Positions 50,155 to 63,916 of a stretch of DNA of 64,000 nt are shown piece by piece. Location of the stretch: NCBI RefSeq assembly GCF_002966125.1, contig NZ_CP027062.1:248001-312000 (forward strand), written 5' to 3'. The stretch comes from Pukyongia salina (GTDB lineage: Bacteria > Bacteroidota > Bacteroidia > Flavobacteriales > Flavobacteriaceae). A program made the translations under genes and the position numbers. Positions within the stretch are counted from its first letter, which is position 1; every line of letters begins with the position of its first letter. Under the pieces are notes generated by a model. The model saw nothing but the letters and a program-made list of their open reading frames with translations. It ran no database searches and had not been told where the DNA came from.

Positions 50155-53100
50155 ACATAAGTGGCTGTAAAGGTCGTATCATCAACCTCTCCCGGCTGAA
50201 GAACAGCTATTGGGCCGCCTTCTATCATAATACCTGGTAGTGGATCCTCAATTTCAATATTATATAAGGTCACAGATCCGGTATTGGTTACTACGAATAT
50301 ATAGCTGATGGTTTCGCCTGCATCGGCACTACCATTACCATTCTCATCGTTAAACACCCCGCTCTTCTCTACAGATAGCGACGCCACCTGGCATAGTACT
50401 GTAATAGTTGGATCGTTCTCTAACGGACTGTTGTCATCAGACAGGTCGTCTACTACACTTCCATCCGGAGCTGTACCTTCGGCAATTGCCTGATTTATAA
50501 CTTCTCCTGCATCAATATCCGATTGTGTTATCGAATATTCGGCCGTAAATGATGTAGTATCACTTTCACCCACTTGAAGAGTAATTGGTCCTCCAACAAC
50601 ATTTACTAGTGGATCGATCACTATTACATCAGTAAGAACTGTATTACCTGTATTGATCACCTCGAAAGCGTAAACGATCTTCTCACCCAGGTCTGTACAT
50701 CCATTACCATTTTCATCAACCACTGTTCCTACTTTGATAAGAGCAATTGCAGGTTCCTGACATAAGGTAGTTACCGTCATATCATCGGTAGCCGTTGTAG
50801 ATCCGGACAGATCACTAACGGTACTCTGATCCGGTGCTGTACCGGTGGCAGTAGCCTGGTTAATTACTTCTCCTGCGTCTATATCTGCCTGAGTAATCGT
50901 GTATGAAGCAGTGTAAACCCAAACTTCGGTTACGTCAAGTTCTCCATCATTGTCATCATCACCAGAATCCGGCCCGGGAACTACACCACCTAATAGTGGA
51001 TCGTCCACAACAATGTTAGACAAGCTAACATTACCTTCATTGGTAACTGTGAATGTATAGTCTATCGTCTGACCAGGTTCGCTACAATTAGCGCCCGGGT
51101 CGTAAGCCGCTACTTTTACTATTGCGATGGCAGGATCCTGACAAAGCTCGGTAACCGTCATATCATCGGTAGTGGTTGTTGATCCAGATAGATCACTAAC
51201 CGTACTTTGATCCGGCGCGGTACCTGTGGCCGTAGCCTGGTTGATCACTTCACCGGCATCTATGTCGGCCTGAGTGATTGTGTATGAACCTATATAGATC
51301 CAAGTCTCTGTCACATCCAGCTCGTTGTCTCCATCGGAGTCACCAGCCGCTGGGCCAGGAACTACACCACCTAATAATGGGTCGTCAACAACAATATTAG
51401 TTAGACTAACATTTCCTGTATTGAATACTTCGAACTTATATTCAATTATCTCACCTGGCTGACTACAATTCGTGCCCGGATTATATGTCGCTTCTTTTAC
51501 AATTGCGATAAGAGGCTCCTGACATAGAGTTGTGGTCGTGCTATCATCGGTCGTGGTTGTTGACCCAGATAGATCACTAACCGTACTTTGATCCGGCGCT
51601 GTACCTGTGGCCGTAGCCTGGTTGATCACCTCACCGGCATCTATATCGTCCTGAGTAATAGCATATGAACCTGTGTATACCCATGTTTCGGTTACATCCA
51701 GTTCTCCGTCATTATCTGTATCTCCTGAATCTGGTCCCGGAACAACTCCTCCTAGTAATGGATCGTCTACGATAATATTCGATAGACTCACATTACCTTC
51801 ATTGGTTACCGTAAAGGTATAGTTGATCAGTTCTCCCGGATCTGAACAGTCGCCACCATCGTCATACTGTGAGGTCTTCACAATAGCGATTGCTGGGTCC
51901 TGACACAGCGTTGTGGTCGTGCTATCATCGGTCGTGGTTGTAGATCCAGATAAATCACTAACCTGAGTCTGGTTTGGTGCAACACCTGTGGCCGTAGCCT
52001 GGTTGATCACCTCACCGGCATCTATATCATCCTGAGTAATAGCATATGAACCTGTATATACCCATGTTTCAGTAACATCAAGTTCTCCATCATTATCTGT
52101 ATCTCCTGAATCTGGTCCTGGTACGTTTCCACCTAATAGAGGATCGTTTACAAGGATGTTCGCCAATGATACATTTCCTTCATTAGTTACCGTAAAGGTA
52201 TAGTTGATCAGTTCTCCCGGATCTGAACAGTCGCCACCATCGTCATACTGTGAGGTCTTCACAATAGCGATTGCTGGGTCTTGACACAGGGTCGTTGTTG
52301 TACTATCATCGGTAGTGGTTGTAGATCCTGAAAGATCACTAACCGTACTTTGATCCGGCGCGGTACCTGTGGCCGTAGCCTGGTTGATCACCTCACCGGC
52401 ATCTATGTCATCCTGAGTAATAGCATATGAGCCTGTATATACCCATGTTTCAGTAACATCAAGTTCTCCGTCATTATCTGTATCTCCTGAATCTGGTCCT
52501 GGAACAACTCCTCCTAGTAATGGATCGTCTACGATAATATTCGATAGACTCACATTACCTTCATTGGTTACCGTAAAGGTATAGTTGATCAGTTCTCCCG
52601 GATCTGAACAGTCGCCACCATCGTCATACTGTGAGGTCTTCACAATGGCGATCGCAGGGTCTTGACACAGTGTTGTGGTTGTACTATCATCGGTCGTGGT
52701 TGTAGATCCTGAAAGATCACTAACTGTACTTTGATCCGGCGCTGTACCTGTGGCCGTAGCCTGGTTGATCACCTCACCGGCATCTATATCGTCCTGAGTA
52801 ATAGCATATGAGCCTGTGTATACCCATGTTTCGGTTACATCAAGTTCTCCGTCATTATCTGTATCGCCTGAATCTGGCCCTGGAACAACTCCTCCTAGTA
52901 ATGGATCGTCTACGATAATATTCGATAGACTCACATTACCTTCATTGGTTACCGTAAAGGTATAGTTGATCAGTTCTCCCGGATCTGAACAGTCGCCACC
53001 ATCGTCATACTGTGAGGTCTTCACAATAGCGATCGCTGGGTTTTGACACAGCGTTGTGGTTGTGCTATCATCGGTCGTGGTTGTAGATCCTGATAGATCG

Positions 53101-56100
53101 CTAACCTGAGTCTGGTTTGGTGCAACACCTGTGGCTGTAGCCTGGTTGATCACCTCACCGGCATCTATGTCATCCTGAGTAATAGCATATGAGCCTGTGT
53201 ATACCCATGTTTCAGTAACATCCAGTTCTCCATCATTATCTGTATCGCCTGAATCTGGTCCCGGAACAACTCCTCCTAGTAATGGATCGTCTACAACAAT
53301 ATTCGATAGACTCACATTACCTTCATTGGTTACCGTAAAGGTATAGTTGATCAGTTCTCCCGGATCTGAACAGTCGCCACCATCGTCATACTGTGAGGTC
53401 TTCACAATAGCGATCGCTGGGTTTTGACACAGCGTTGTGGTGGTGCTATCATCGGTCGTGGTTGTTGATCCTGAAAGATCACTAACCGTACTTTGATCCG
53501 GCGCGGTACCTGTGGCCGTAGCCTGGTTGATCACCTCACCGGCATCTATATCATCCTGAGTAATAGCATATGAACCTGTATATACCCATGTTTCGGTTAC
53601 ATCCAGTTCTCCGTCATTATCTGTATCTCCTGAATCTGGCCCTGGAACAACTCCTCCTAGTAATGGATCGTCTACGATAATATTCGATAGACTCACATTA
53701 CCTTCATTGGTTACCGTAAAGGTATAGTTGATCAGTTCTCCCGGATCTGAACAGTCGCCACCATCGTCATACTGTGAGGTCTTCACAATAGCGATTGCTG
53801 GGTTTTGACACAGCGTTGTGGTCGTGCTATCATCGGTCGTGGTTGTAGATCCAGATAAATCACTAACCTGAGTCTGGTTTGGTGCAACACCTGTGGCCGT
53901 AGCCTGGTTGATCACCTCACCGGCATCTATATCATCCTGAGTAATAGCATATGAACCTGTATATACCCATGTTTCAGTAACATCAAGTTCTCCGTCATTA
54001 TCTGTATCGCCTGAATCTGGCCCTGGAACAACTCCTCCTAGTAATGGATCGTCTACGATAATATTCGATAGACTCACATTACCTTCATTGGTTACCGTAA
54101 AGGTATAGTTGATCAGTTCTCCCGGATCTGAACAGTCGCCACCATCGTCATACTGTGAGGTCTTCACAATAGCGATTGCTGGGTTTTGACACAGCGTTGT
54201 GGTTGTGCTATCATCGGTCGTGGTTGTAGATCCTGATAGATCGCTAACCTGAGTCTGGTTTGGTGCAACACCTGTGGCTGTAGCCTGGTTGATCACCTCA
54301 CCGGCATCTATGTCATCCTGAGTAATAGCATATGAGCCTGTGTATACCCATGTTTCAGTAACATCAAGTTCTCCGTCATTATCTGTATCTCCTGAATCTG
54401 GTCCTGGAACAACTCCTCCTAGTAATGGATCGTCTACAACAATGTTAGACAAGCTCACATTACCTTCATTGGTTACCGTAAAGGTATAGTTGATCAGTTC
54501 TCCCGGATCTGAACAGTCGCCACCATCGTTATACTGTGAGGTCTTCACAATGGCGATTGCTGGGTCTTGACACAGCGTTGTGGTTGTACTATCATCGGTC
54601 GTGGTTGTAGATCCTGATAGATCACTAACCTGAGTCTGGTTTGGTGCAACACCTGTGGCCGTAGCCTGGTTGATCACCTCACCGGCATCTATGTCATCCT
54701 GAGTAATAGCATATGAGCCTGTGTATACCCATGTTTCAGTAACATCAAGTTCTCCGTCATTATCTGTATCTCCTGAATCTGGTCCTGGTACGTTTCCACC
54801 TAATAGTGGATCGTTTACAAGGATGTTAGCCAGTGATACATTTCCTTCATTAGTTACCGTAAAGGTATAGTTGATCAGTTCTCCCGGATCTGAACAGTCG
54901 CCACCATCGTCATACTGTGAGGTCTTCACAATGGCGATATCTGCCCCTTGACAAAGTGGAGTTACCGTTGGATCATTCTCTAATACTGAAGTATCATCAG
55001 ATAGATCGCTTACCGGGTTGTTATTAGTATCGTTTGCCGTGGCGGTAGCCTGATTGGTTACCTGTCCTGCATCTATATCTGCCTGGGTAATGGCATAACT
55101 GCCCGTATACACCCATGTCTCATCTACCTGTAGTAATCCGTCGTTGTTGGTGTCACCGCTCACAAATGTGATCGGACTTACCAGCGGATCGGTCACTGCC
55201 ACTGTAGATAGAGTTACATTTCCTTCATTGGTTACCGTAAAGGTATAAGTGATGGTCTCTTGCGGATCTGAACACTGATCTCCATTTTCATCATTAAATA
55301 CCCCTGTCTTCACTATGGCAATCACAGGATCCTGACAAAGTGGAGTTACCGTTGGATCGTTCTCTAATACTGAAGTATCATCAGATAGATCGCTTACCGG
55401 GTTGTTATTAGTATCATTTGCCGTGGCGGTAGCCTGGTTGGTTACCTGTCCTGCATCAATATCTGCCTGGGTAATGGCATAACTGCCAGTGTATACCCAT
55501 GTCTCATCTACCTGTAGTAATCCGTCATTGTTGGTATCACCGCTCACAAATGTGATCGGACTTACCAGCGGATCGGTCACTGCCACTGTGGATAGAGTTA
55601 CATTTCCTTCATTGGTTACCGTAAAGGTATAAGTGATGGTCTCTTGCGGATCTGAACACTGATCTCCATTTTCATCATTAAATACTCCTGTCTTCACTAT
55701 GGCGATCACAGGATCCTGACAAAGTGGAGTTACCGTAGGATCATTCTCTAATACTGAAGTATCATCAGATAGATCACTTACAGGGTTGTTATTAGTATCG
55801 TTTGCCGTGGCGGTAGCCTGATTGGTTACCTGTCCTGCATCAATATCTGCCTGGGTAATGGCATAACTGCCAGTGTATACCCATGTCTCATCTACCTGTA
55901 GTAATCCGTCATTGTTGGTGTCACCGCTCACAAATGTGATCGGACTTACCAGCGGATCGGTCACTGCCACTGTAGATAGAGTTACATTACCTTCATTGGT
56001 TACCGTAAAGGTATAAGTGATGGTCTCTTGCGGATCTGAACACTGATCTCCATTTTCATCATTAAATACCCCTGTCTTCACTATGGCGATCACAGGATCC

Positions 56101-59100
56101 TGACAAAGTGGAGTTACCGTTGGATCGTTCTCTAATACTGAAGTATCATCAGATAGATCACTTACCGGGTTGTTATTAGTATCGTTTGCTGTGGCGGTAG
56201 CCTGATTGGTTACCTGTCCTGCATCAATATCTGCCTGTGTAATGGCATAACTGCCCGTATACACCCATGTCTCATCTACCTGTAGTAATCCGTCGTTGTT
56301 GGTGTCACCGCTCACAAATGTGATCGGACTTACCAGCGGATCGGTCACTGCTACTGTAGATAGAGTTACATTTCCTTCATTGGTTACCGTAAAGGTATAA
56401 GTGATGGTCTCTTGCGGATCTGAACACTGATCTCCATTTTCATCATTAAATACCCCTGTCTTCACTATGGCTATTGTTCCTCCTTGACAAAGCGGTGTAA
56501 TTGTAGGATCATTTCCAAGTACACTACTCTCATCAGATAGATCACTTACCGGGTTGTTATTAGTATCGTTTGCCGTGGCGGTAGCCTGATTGGTTACCTG
56601 TCCTGCATCAATATCTGCCTGAGTTATTGCATAACTGCCCGTATACACCCATGTCTCATCTACCTGTAGTAATCCGTCATTGTTGGTGTCACCGCTCACA
56701 AATGTGATCGGACTTACCAGCGGATCGGTCACTGCCACTGTAGATAGAGTTACATTTCCTTCATTGGTTACCGTAAAGGTATAAGTGATGGTCTCTTGCG
56801 GATCTGAACACTGATCTCCATTTTCATCATTAAATACCCCTGTCTTCACTATGGCGATCACAGGATCCTGACAAAGTGGAGTTACCGTTGGATCGTTCTC
56901 TAATACTGAAGTATCATCAGATAGATCGCTTACCGGGTTGTTATTAGTATCATTTGCCGTGGCGGTAGCCTGGTTGGTTACCTGTCCTGCATCAATATCT
57001 GCCTGGGTAATGGCATAACTGCCAGTGTATACCCATGTCTCATCTACCTGTAGTAATCCGTCATTGTTGGTATCACCGCTCACAAATGTGATCGGACTTA
57101 CCAGCGGATCGGTCACTGCCACTGTGGATAGAGTTACATTTCCTTCATTGGTTACCGTAAAGGTATAAGTGATGGTCTCTTGCGGATCTGAACACTGATC
57201 TCCATTTTCATCATTAAATACTCCTGTCTTCACTATGGCGATCACAGGATCCTGACAAAGTGGAGTTACCGTAGGATCATTCTCTAATACTGAAGTATCA
57301 TCAGATAGATCACTTACAGGGTTGTTATTAGTATCGTTTGCCGTGGCGGTAGCCTGATTGGTTACCTGTCCTGCATCAATATCTGCCTGGGTAATGGCAT
57401 AACTGCCAGTGTATACCCATGTCTCATCTACCTGTAGTAATCCGTCATTGTTGGTGTCACCGCTCACAAATGTGATCGGACTTACCAGCGGATCGGTCAC
57501 TGCCACTGTAGATAGAGTTACATTACCTTCATTGGTTACCGTAAAGGTATAAGTGATGGTCTCTTGCGGATCTGAACACTGATCTCCATTTTCATCATTA
57601 AATACCCCTGTCTTCACTATGGCTATTGTTCCTCCTTGACAAAGCGGTGTAATTGTAGGATCATTTCCAAGTACACTACTCTCATCAGATAGATCGCTTA
57701 CAGGGTTGTTATTAGTATCGTTTGCCGTGGCGGTAGCCTGATTGGTTACCTGTCCTGCATCTATATCTGCCTGGGTAATGGCATAACTGCCCGTATACAC
57801 CCATGTCTCATCTACCTGTAGTAATCCGTCGTTGTTGGTGTCACCGCTCACAAATGTGATCGGACTTACCAGCGGATCGGTCACTGCCACTGTAGATAGA
57901 GTTACATTTCCTTCATTGGTTACCGTAAAGGTATAAGTGATGGTCTCTTGCGGATCTGAACACTGATCTCCGTTTTCATCATTAAATACTCCTGTCTTCA
58001 CTATGGCTATTGTTCCTCCTTGACAAAGCGGTGTAATTGTAGGATCATTTCCAAGTACACTACTCTCATCAGATAGATCACTTACAGGGTTGTTATTAGT
58101 ATCGTTTGCCGTGGCGGTAGCCTGATTGGTTACCTGTCCTGCATCTATATCTGCCTGGGTAATGGCATAACTGCCAGTGTATACCCATGTCTCATCTACC
58201 TGTAGTAATCCGTCGTTGTTGGTGTCACCGCTCACAAATGTGATCGGACTTACCAGCGGATCGGTCACTGCTACTGTGGATAGAGTTACATTTCCTTCAT
58301 TGGTTACCGTAAAGGTATAAGTGATGGTCTCTTGCGGATCTGAACACTGATCTCCATTTTCATCATTAAATACCCCTGTCTTCACTATGGCGATCACAGG
58401 ATCCTGACAAAGTGGAGTTACCGTTGGATCGTTCTCTAATACTGAAGTATCATCAGATAGATCACTTACAGGGTTGTTATTAGTATCGTTTGCCGTGGCG
58501 GTAGCCTGATTGGTTACCTGTCCTGCATCAATATCTGCCTGGGTAATGGCATAACTGCCCGTATACACCCATGTCTCATCTACCTGTAGTAATCCGTCAT
58601 TGTTGGTGTCACCGCTCACAAATGTGATCGGACTTACCAGCGGATCGGTCACTGCCACAGTAGATAGAGTTACATTACCTTCATTGGTTACCGTAAAGGT
58701 ATAAGTGATGGTCTCTTGCGGATCTGAACACTGATCTCCATTTTCATCATTAAATACTCCTGTCTTCACTATGGCGATCACAGGATCCTGACAAAGTGGA
58801 GTTACCGTTGGATCGTTCTCCAGGTTGCTGTTGTCATCCGAAAGATCACTTACTGCACCTGCCGTAGTGGTACCATTGGCCGTAGCCTGATTCTGTACAT
58901 TACCTGCATCGATATCAGCCTGAGTGATCACATAACTGGCCGTAAAGGTCGTGTTATCCGAAGCACCCGGTGCCAATGAAGCAATAGGACCACCGGCCAT
59001 CGTAGCCAGAGGATCCGTTACCGTAATGTTGGTAATTGTTAAGTTTCCGGTGTTGGTTACCGTAAAGGCATAAGAGATTGTCTCGCCTACCTCGGCACAC

Positions 59101-62100
59101 TGGTTGCCATTCTCATCGTTGAACGTACCTACCTTGATAAGGGCGATGTCTCCCTGACGACACAGAGGTGTGTTGGTTGGATCGTCCTCCAGGTTGCTGT
59201 TGTCATCCGAAAGATCACTTACTGCACCTGCCGTAGTAGTACCATTGGCCGTAGCCTGATTCTGTACATTACCTGCATCGATATCAGCCTGAGTGATCAC
59301 ATAACTGGCCGTAAAGGTCGTGTTATCCGAAGCACCCGGTGCCAATGAAGCAATAGGACCACCGGCCATCGTAGCCAGAGGATCCGTTACCGTAATGTTG
59401 GTAATTGTTAAGTTTCCGGTGTTGGTTACCGTAAAGGCATAAGAGATTGTCTCGCCTACCTCGGCACACTGGTTGCCATTCTCATCATTGAACGTACCTA
59501 CCTTGATAAGGGCGATGTCTCCCTGACGACACAGTGGTGTGTTGGTTGGATCGTCCTCCAGGTTGCTGTTGTCATCCGAAAGATCACTTACTGCACCTGC
59601 CGTAGTGGTACCATTGGCCGTAGCCTGATTCTGTACATTACCTGCATCGATATCAGCCTGAGTGATCACATAACTGGCCGTAAAGGTCGTGTTATCCGAA
59701 GCACCCGGTGCCAATGAAGCAATAGGACCACCGGCCATCGTAGCCAGGGGATCCGTTACCGTAATGTTGGTAATTGTTAAGTTTCCGGTGTTGGTCACCG
59801 TAAAGGCATAAGAGATCGTCTCGCCTACCTCGGCACACTGGTTGCCATTCTCATCGTTGAACGTACCTACCTTGATAAGGGCGATGTCTCCCTGACGACA
59901 CAGAGGTGTGTTGGTTGGATCGTCCTCCAGGTTGCTGTTGTCATCCGAAAGATCACTTACTGCACCTGCCGTAGTAGTACCATTGGCCGTAGCCTGATTC
60001 TGTACATTACCTGCATCGATATCAGCCTGAGTGATCACATAACTGGCCGTAAAGGTCGTGTTATCCGAAGCACCCGGTGCCAATGAAGCAATAGGACCAC
60101 CGGCCATCGTAGCCAGGGGATCCGTTACCGTAATGTTGGTAATTGTTAAGTTTCCGGTGTTGGTTACCGTAAAGGCATAAGAGATCGTCTCGCCTACCTC
60201 GGCACACTGGTTGCCATTCTCATCGTTGAACGTACCTACCTTGATAAGGGCGATGTCTCCCTGACGACACAGAGGTGTGTTGGTTGGATCGTCCTCCAGG
60301 TTGCTGTTGTCATCCGAAAGATCACTTACCGCACCTGCCGTAGTAGTACCATTGGCCGTAGCCTGATTCTGTACATTACCTGCATCGATATCAGCCTGAG
60401 TGATCACATAACTGGCCGTAAAGGTCGTGTTATCCGAAGCACCCGGTGCCAATGAAGCAATAGGACCACCGGCCATCGTAGCCAGGGGATCCGTTACCGT
60501 AATGTTGGTAATTGTTAAGTTTCCGGTGTTGGTCACCGTAAAGGCATAAGAGATCGTCTCGCCTACCTCGGCACACTGGTTGCCATTCTCATCATTGAAC
60601 GTACCTACTTTGATAAGGGCGATGTCTCCCTGACGACACAGAGGTGTGTTGGTTGGATCGTCCTCCAGGTTGCTGTTGTCATCCGAAAGATCACTTACCG
60701 CACCTGCCGTAGTAGTACCATTGGCCGTAGCCTGATTCTGTACATTACCTGCATCGATATCAGCCTGAGTGATCACATAACTGGCCGTAAAGGTCGTGTT
60801 ATCCGAAGCACCCGGTGCCAATGAAGCAATAGGACCACCGGCCATCGTAGCCAGGGGATCCGTTACCGTAATGTTGGTAATTGTTAAGTTTCCGGTGTTG
60901 GTCACCGTAAAGGCATAAGAGATCGTCTCGCCTACCTCGGCACACTGGTTGCCATTCTCATCATTGAACGTACCTACTTTGATAAGGGCGATGTCTCCCT
61001 GACGACACAGAGGTGTGTTGGTTGGATCGTCCTCCAGGTTGCTGTTGTCATCCGAAAGATCACTTACCGCACCTGCCGTAGTAGTACCATTGGCCGTAGC
61101 CTGATTCTGTACATTACCTGCATCGATATCAGCCTGAGTGATCACATAACTGGCCGTAAAGGTCGTGTTATCCGAAGCACCCGGTGCCAACGAAGCAATA
61201 GGACCACCGGCCATTGTAGCCAGAGGATCCGTTACCGTAATGTTGGTAATTGTTAAGTTTCCGGTGTTGGTCACCGTAAAGGCATAAGAGATCGTCTCGC
61301 CTACCTCGGCACACTGGTTGCCATTCTCATCATTGAACGTACCTACCTTGATAAGGGCGATGTCCGGATTCTGACAAATAGTTAAATTAACCGTGTTACT
61401 TGGATCATTTACCGCTCCTAAGGCCGTGTCGCCACTAGCTGTTGCGGTATTTGTGATTACTCCGTTATCGATATCAGCTTGAGTAACATTATAACTCGCA
61501 TTATACGTCCACACTTCACCTACATCCATTATTCCAGGATTTACAGCATCCCCACTGGCTGGCCCTGCTACAACTCCACCTAATAATGGATCATTTACAA
61601 CTACATTGGTAATATCTACATCACCTAAATTGGATACAGTGAAGGTATAATTTACCGTACTTCCAACTATATATGGATTACAGTTAACTGTATCTCCATC
61701 GGTTGCTTTTGTTATTTCTATTTCGGCGTTCTGACACAACTCTACTGTTTCTGTATCGTCGTCATTCACGTTATACGAGGAAGAGGAACCAGTAACGTTA
61801 CCATCTACAGTAGCTGTATTCTGAACCTGACCATTTACAATATCTCCTTGTACTACTGTGTATGTGGCAGTATAAGTCCAAACTTCTGTGGTATCCAACT
61901 CACCATCGTTATCTGTATCTCCACTATCCGGCCCGGGAATTGGATTCACCGGATCAATTAACGGGTCGTTCACCTGTACGTCTGTAATGGCTACATTCCC
62001 CAGATTAGTTACCGTGAAGGTGTAAGTAATATCTTGTCCGGCAGCGATCGGGTTACATTGGTTAGTATTATTCGGGCTGGCAGTTTTCACGATATTGATT

Positions 62101-63815
62101 GCACAGTTGTAAAGTGTCAAGGTTACGGGAACCCTGTTCAAACTGCTACAATTGCTTGTATCGTCTACCGCTTCGGCATAATAAGTTACCGTACCTACAG
62201 TATTTAATGTAGGGTTAGGAACAACATTACCATCCGTGGCTGCGTCATACCAAACTATACTTTCTCCGGCTGGTACTGTTGCCTGGGCAGTTAATGTTTG
62301 AATTGGAGAGCTGGCACATTCTATCTGATCGCCTCCAGAGACCGGCATATCCGGCGGTAGGTAAACAGGAATTTCCGAATCAACCACTACCGGTGGTAAA
62401 CTACAACTGTTATTGTAAGTACCATTATATGTTAACTGGGCTCTGAACATTCCTTCGAATGGTGAAGCACCTGTATAAGTGAATGTTCCTGAAAGATCTC
62501 CCATCGTAGTTCCCGAAACGGTGCCTATAGAAACGTTATCAAGGAAGAACTCCCATTCAAATTCGAGAGAAAAGGGAGTACACGCCCCTGGATCGAAAGT
62601 AGCCGAATAGTCTACACTATTGGTACATTCTACCTGATCTATGGTGGGGTCTGAAATATCCGGACATGGTACACACACCTGTGGGTTTGGGAAAGGTGTA
62701 ACAACGTCATTACAATTGGCGTCTTCGTAACTCATGCTACTCATTCCGGAATTCTGAATCCCACAACCGTTCATTCCAACAGCTTCAATAGTATATGTTA
62801 GAACTAATGTTTCATTAGAAACGTCACCAAGATCCCATGTGATCGTGTTGGTTCCTCCATTATAAGAAGCATTTACCGGATCGCTTAACGATCCTCCAAC
62901 CATTTGGAATCCGGAACCAAGGACATCAGTTACCACACCCATTTTTGCCGCTAATGCCAACTGCCCGAGGATATCATTATATATTCCGGTAAGATCGGCT
63001 GCACTTTCTGTTGTAAAGAGTCCTTTATTTTCAATTTCATCCAACACATAAGTTGCAGCAGTTTGCTGATTTCCTGAGATCGCACCAAAAAGACCTACAG
63101 AAAAAATGTTTTGGTTGTAAGTATCTCCCGATACATTAGTGGTCTGTGCAGCGACACCCTCATTTATAGCGTCGTTCATACAGGCCGTATTATTTGCCGG
63201 GAATGGAGGGGTAGGTGTACTTGTACAGCTAGATCCACTTAGCGTTCGGTTGGTAACCCCATCTGTGAGGAGTATAATATTCCTGGCAGTGGTACAATCG
63301 AAGGTTGCATTGGTGGTCATATGATTATCGGCAGTATCCATAGCCCTCGCTATGTTAGTTCCACCGTCTGCCACTAACGCATTAATAGCATCAATTGCAT
63401 CCTGCTTATCTGCCTCCATTACAAAAGCCTGATCCACCGTAGCACTGGTGGAATAAGAAACAATTGCAACACGGTTTAAACCGGTGGGGTTATTTGCAGG
63501 TGTAAATAGATTATTTACAAAATCGATCGCGGCATCCTTGGCGTAATCGATAGGTTCATTAGGATCCATGGGAATATCGAATCCCATACTTCCCGATCTA
63601 TCGATCACCAGTATAACTTCCTGCGGAATAGGTGGTGGATTTCCAGTTACGGTTAAGGTTATATCGAATTGGTTACACAAGGCGCTTTCAACTGCTTCTT
63701 TTTGCAGTGTGATATCTTGCGCTTTAACCATATTCAAACTAAAAATAGTTAAGGCTATAAATAAAAAGATGGCCTTTTGTGCAATTATACTTCTTAAGGG
63801 TAGTTGCTTCTTCAT
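49650..63815 (-). CDS. Giant (4721 aa) vWA and DUF11-like repeat adhesin with T9SS type B sorting domain
   Basis: Signal peptide 1-33. A von Willebrand factor A domain covers about 65-280 with a complete metal-ion-dependent adhesion site: Asp72, Ser74 and Ser76 in DRSGS, Thr153 in GGTN, Asp185 in LLTDG. It is followed by a DUF11-like/SdrD-like segment (about 290-385), PKD/Ig-like segments (about 385-565) and 32 DUF11/DUF7507-like units of about 120-129 residues: two diverged units, seven near-identical (array A), ten (array B), nine (array C) and four diverged. The last 110 residues are the type B T9SS sorting domain, identical to that of the 4750-aa protein apart from the upstream join. A vWA tip on a long repeat stalk is the layout of surface adhesins that bind host, particle or matrix ligands. 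It heads an operon with PorP copy 2. Confidence 0.92.
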   Translation of the reverse strand: MKKQLPLRSIIAQKAIFLFIALTIFSLNMVKAQDITLQKEAVESALCNQFDITLTVTGNPPPIPQEVILVIDRSGSMGFDIPMDPNEPIDYAKDAAIDFVNNLFTPANNPTGLNRVAIVSYSTSATVDQAFVMEADKQDAIDAINALVADGGTNIARAMDTADNHMTTNATFDCTTARNIILLTDGVTNRTLSGSSCTSTPTPPFPANNTACMNDAINEGVAAQTTNVSGDTYNQNIFSVGLFGAISGNQQTAATYVLDEIENKGLFTTESAADLTGIYNDILGQLALAAKMGVVTDVLGSGFQMVGGSLSDPVNASYNGGTNTITWDLGDVSNETLVLTYTIEAVGMNGCGIQNSGMSSMSYEDANCNDVVTPFPNPQVCVPCPDISDPTIDQVECTNSVDYSATFDPGACTPFSLEFEWEFFLDNVSIGTVSGTTMGDLSGTFTYTGASPFEGMFRAQLTYNGTYNNSCSLPPVVVDSEIPVYLPPDMPVSGGDQIECASSPIQTLTAQATVPAGESIVWYDAATDGNVVPNPTLNTVGTVTYYAEAVDDTSNCSSLNRVPVTLTLYNCAINIVKTASPNNTNQCNPIAAGQDITYTFTVTNLGNVAITDVQVNDPLIDPVNPIPGPDSGDTDNDGELDTTEVWTYTATYTVVQGDIVNGQVQNTATVDGNVTGSSSSYNVNDDDTETVELCQNAEIEITKATDGDTVNCNPYIVGSTVNYTFTVSNLGDVDITNVVVNDPLLGGVVAGPASGDAVNPGIMDVGEVWTYNASYNVTQADIDNGVITNTATASGDTALGAVNDPSNTVNLTICQNPDIALIKVGTFNDENGNQCAEVGETISYAFTVTNTGNLTITNITVTDPLATMAGGPIASLAPGASDNTTFTASYVITQADIDAGNVQNQATANGTTTAGAVSDLSDDNSNLEDDPTNTPLCRQGDIALIKVGTFNDENGNQCAEVGETISYAFTVTNTGNLTITNITVTDPLATMAGGPIASLAPGASDNTTFTASYVITQADIDAGNVQNQATANGTTTAGAVSDLSDDNSNLEDDPTNTPLCRQGDIALIKVGTFNDENGNQCAEVGETISYAFTVTNTGNLTITNITVTDPLATMAGGPIASLAPGASDNTTFTASYVITQADIDAGNVQNQATANGTTTAGAVSDLSDDNSNLEDDPTNTPLCRQGDIALIKVGTFNDENGNQCAEVGETISYAFTVTNTGNLTITNITVTDPLATMAGGPIASLAPGASDNTTFTASYVITQADIDAGNVQNQATANGTTTAGAVSDLSDDNSNLEDDPTNTPLCRQGDIALIKVGTFNDENGNQCAEVGETISYAFTVTNTGNLTITNITVTDPLATMAGGPIASLAPGASDNTTFTASYVITQADIDAGNVQNQATANGTTTAGAVSDLSDDNSNLEDDPTNTPLCRQGDIALIKVGTFNDENGNQCAEVGETISYAFTVTNTGNLTITNITVTDPLATMAGGPIASLAPGASDNTTFTASYVITQADIDAGNVQNQATANGTTTAGAVSDLSDDNSNLEDDPTNTPLCRQGDIALIKVGTFNDENGNQCAEVGETISYAFTVTNTGNLTITNITVTDPLATMAGGPIASLAPGASDNTTFTASYVITQADIDAGNVQNQATANGTTTAGAVSDLSDDNSNLENDPTVTPLCQDPVIAIVKTGVFNDENGDQCSDPQETITYTFTVTNEGNVTLSTVAVTDPLVSPITFVSGDTNNDGLLQVDETWVYTGSYAITQADIDAGQVTNQATATANDTNNNPVSDLSDDTSVLENDPTVTPLCQDPVIAIVKTGVFNDENGDQCSDPQETITYTFTVTNEGNVTLSTVAVTDPLVSPITFVSGDTNNDGLLQVDETWVYTGSYAITQADIDAGQVTNQATATANDTNNNPVSDLSDESSVLGNDPTITPLCQGGTIAIVKTGVFNDENGDQCSDPQETITYTFTVTNEGNVTLSTVAVTDPLVSPITFVSGDTNNDGLLQVDETWVYTGSYAITQADIDAGQVTNQATATANDTNNNPVSDLSDESSVLGNDPTITPLCQGGTIAIVKTGVFNDENGDQCSDPQETITYTFTVTNEGNVTLSTVAVTDPLVSPITFVSGDTNNDGLLQVDETWVYTGSYAITQADIDAGQVTNQATATANDTNNNPVSDLSDDTSVLENDPTVTPLCQDPVIAIVKTGVFNDENGDQCSDPQETITYTFTVTNEGNVTLSTVAVTDPLVSPITFVSGDTNNDGLLQVDETWVYTGSYAITQADIDAGQVTNQATATANDTNNNPVSDLSDDTSVLENDPTVTPLCQDPVIAIVKTGVFNDENGDQCSDPQETITYTFTVTNEGNVTLSTVAVTDPLVSPITFVSGDTNNDGLLQVDETWVYTGSYAITQADIDAGQVTNQATATANDTNNNPVSDLSDESSVLGNDPTITPLCQGGTIAIVKTGVFNDENGDQCSDPQETITYTFTVTNEGNVTLSTVAVTDPLVSPITFVSGDTNNDGLLQVDETWVYTGSYAITQADIDAGQVTNQATATANDTNNNPVSDLSDDTSVLENDPTVTPLCQDPVIAIVKTGVFNDENGDQCSDPQETITYTFTVTNEGNVTLSTVAVTDPLVSPITFVSGDTNNDGLLQVDETWVYTGSYAITQADIDAGQVTNQATATANDTNNNPVSDLSDDTSVLENDPTVTPLCQDPVIAIVKTGVFNDENGDQCSDPQETITYTFTVTNEGNVTLSTVAVTDPLVSPITFVSGDTNNDGLLQVDETWVYTGSYAITQADIDAGQVTNQATATANDTNNNPVSDLSDDTSVLENDPTVTPLCQDPVIAIVKTGVFNDENGDQCSDPQETITYTFTVTNEGNVTLSTVAVTDPLVSPITFVSGDTNNDGLLQVDETWVYTGSYAITQADIDAGQVTNQATATANDTNNNPVSDLSDDTSVLENDPTVTPLCQGADIAIVKTSQYDDGGDCSDPGELINYTFTVTNEGNVSLANILVNDPLLGGNVPGPDSGDTDNDGELDVTETWVYTGSYAITQDDIDAGEVINQATATGVAPNQTQVSDLSGSTTTTDDSTTTTLCQDPAIAIVKTSQYNDGGDCSDPGELINYTFTVTNEGNVSLSNIVVDDPLLGGVVPGPDSGDTDNDGELDVTETWVYTGSYAITQDDIDAGEVINQATATGVAPNQTQVSDLSGSTTTTDDSTTTTLCQNPAIAIVKTSQYDDGGDCSDPGELINYTFTVTNEGNVSLSNIIVDDPLLGGVVPGPDSGDTDNDGELDVTETWVYTGSYAITQDDIDAGEVINQATATGVAPNQTQVSDLSGSTTTTDDSTTTTLCQNPAIAIVKTSQYDDGGDCSDPGELINYTFTVTNEGNVSLSNIIVDDPLLGGVVPGPDSGDTDNDGELDVTETWVYTGSYAITQDDIDAGEVINQATATGTAPDQSTVSDLSGSTTTTDDSTTTTLCQNPAIAIVKTSQYDDGGDCSDPGELINYTFTVTNEGNVSLSNIVVDDPLLGGVVPGPDSGDTDNDGELDVTETWVYTGSYAITQDDIDAGEVINQATATGVAPNQTQVSDLSGSTTTTDDSTTTTLCQNPAIAIVKTSQYDDGGDCSDPGELINYTFTVTNEGNVSLSNIIVDDPLLGGVVPGPDSGDTDNDGELDVTETWVYTGSYAITQDDIDAGEVINQATATGTAPDQSTVSDLSGSTTTTDDSTTTTLCQDPAIAIVKTSQYDDGGDCSDPGELINYTFTVTNEGNVSLSNIIVDDPLLGGVVPGPDSGDTDNDGELDVTETWVYTGSYAITQDDIDAGEVINQATATGTAPDQSTVSDLSGSTTTTDDSTTTTLCQDPAIAIVKTSQYDDGGDCSDPGELINYTFTVTNEGNVSLANILVNDPLLGGNVPGPDSGDTDNDGELDVTETWVYTGSYAITQDDIDAGEVINQATATGVAPNQTQVSDLSGSTTTTDDSTTTTLCQDPAIAIVKTSQYDDGGDCSDPGELINYTFTVTNEGNVSLSNIIVDDPLLGGVVPGPDSGDTDNDGELDVTETWVYTGSYAITQDDIDAGEVINQATATGTAPDQSTVSDLSGSTTTTDDSTTTTLCQEPLIAIVKEATYNPGTNCSQPGEIIEYKFEVFNTGNVSLTNIVVDDPLLGGVVPGPAAGDSDGDNELDVTETWIYIGSYTITQADIDAGEVINQATATGTAPDQSTVSDLSGSTTTTDDMTVTELCQDPAIAIVKVAAYDPGANCSEPGQTIDYTFTVTNEGNVSLSNIVVDDPLLGGVVPGPDSGDDDNDGELDVTEVWVYTASYTITQADIDAGEVINQATATGTAPDQSTVSDLSGSTTATDDMTVTTLCQEPAIALIKVGTVVDENGNGCTDLGEKIVYAFEVINTGNTVLTDVIVIDPLVNVVGGPITLQVGESDTTSFTAEYSITQSDIDAGEVINQAIAEGTAPDGSVVDDLSDDNSPLENDPTITVLCQVASLSVEKSGVFNDENGNGSADAGETISYIFVVTNTGSVTLYNIEIEDPLPGIMIEGGPIAVLQPGEVDDTTFTATYVITQADIDAGEVVNQAVATGYDINGNEVTDLSDDPNDPTNFDANGDGEPDDPTVTILPNVLVEPPFEIFNGITPDGDGMNDFFRIVGIEEYPDNNMKIFNRWGVLVWETDGYGGSNGEENVFRGISDGRSTIRQGEMLPTGTYYYVLTILGEDNPGESSYAGYLYINR
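51520..54948 (-). repeat. 381-bp tandem array C (nine units)
   Basis: Nine 127-residue units (51520, 51901, 52282 and so on), each with [20 protein letters not shown], a Ca-loop-like DTDNDGELD and a terminal LCQ. Units differ at a few positions, including VAPNQTQ versus TAPDQST. Confidence 0.92.
54949..58788 (-). repeat. 384-bp tandem array B (ten units) with a higher-order duplication
   Basis: Ten 128-residue units (54949, 55333, 55717 and so on), each [20 protein letters not shown]...LCQ, joined by either DPV or GGT linkers. The 767-base block 55321-56087 is repeated without difference at 56857-57623, an offset of exactly four units. Confidence 0.93.
58789..61371 (-). repeat. 369-bp tandem array A (seven units)
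   Basis: Seven units of about 123 residues, [22 protein letters not shown]...LC, with boundaries at 59155, 59524, 59893, 60262, 60631 and 61000. This subtype lacks the Ca-loop-like motif of arrays B and C and has [15 protein letters not shown] instead. Confidence 0.92.
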
Positions 63816-63916
63816 AAAATGAGATTTAGGTTGAAACCTATAATATTTTATTTACCAAAAGCAGTAGGACTGTTCTTTGTGATTTGCGGGGTAGCATTTG
63901 GGGGCTTTTGTAAATC
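63816..63916 (-). promoter_or_regulatory. Upstream region of the vWA giant-protein gene
   Basis: On the minus strand TAGGTTTC (63840-63833) is one mismatch from the -7 box, with TTTTGG (63860-63855) 15 bases upstream, slightly closer than the usual 17-23. TAGGTT-GA-AACCTA (63827-63840) is a small palindrome overlapping it. No phased ACG boxes are seen here. Confidence 0.3.

Noticed and set aside
34415-62040. Possible CRISPR array because of regularly spaced near-identical repeats
   Set aside because: The repeats are 360-891 bp long, contiguous, and in frame within protein genes; there are no short repeats with unique spacers and no cas genes.
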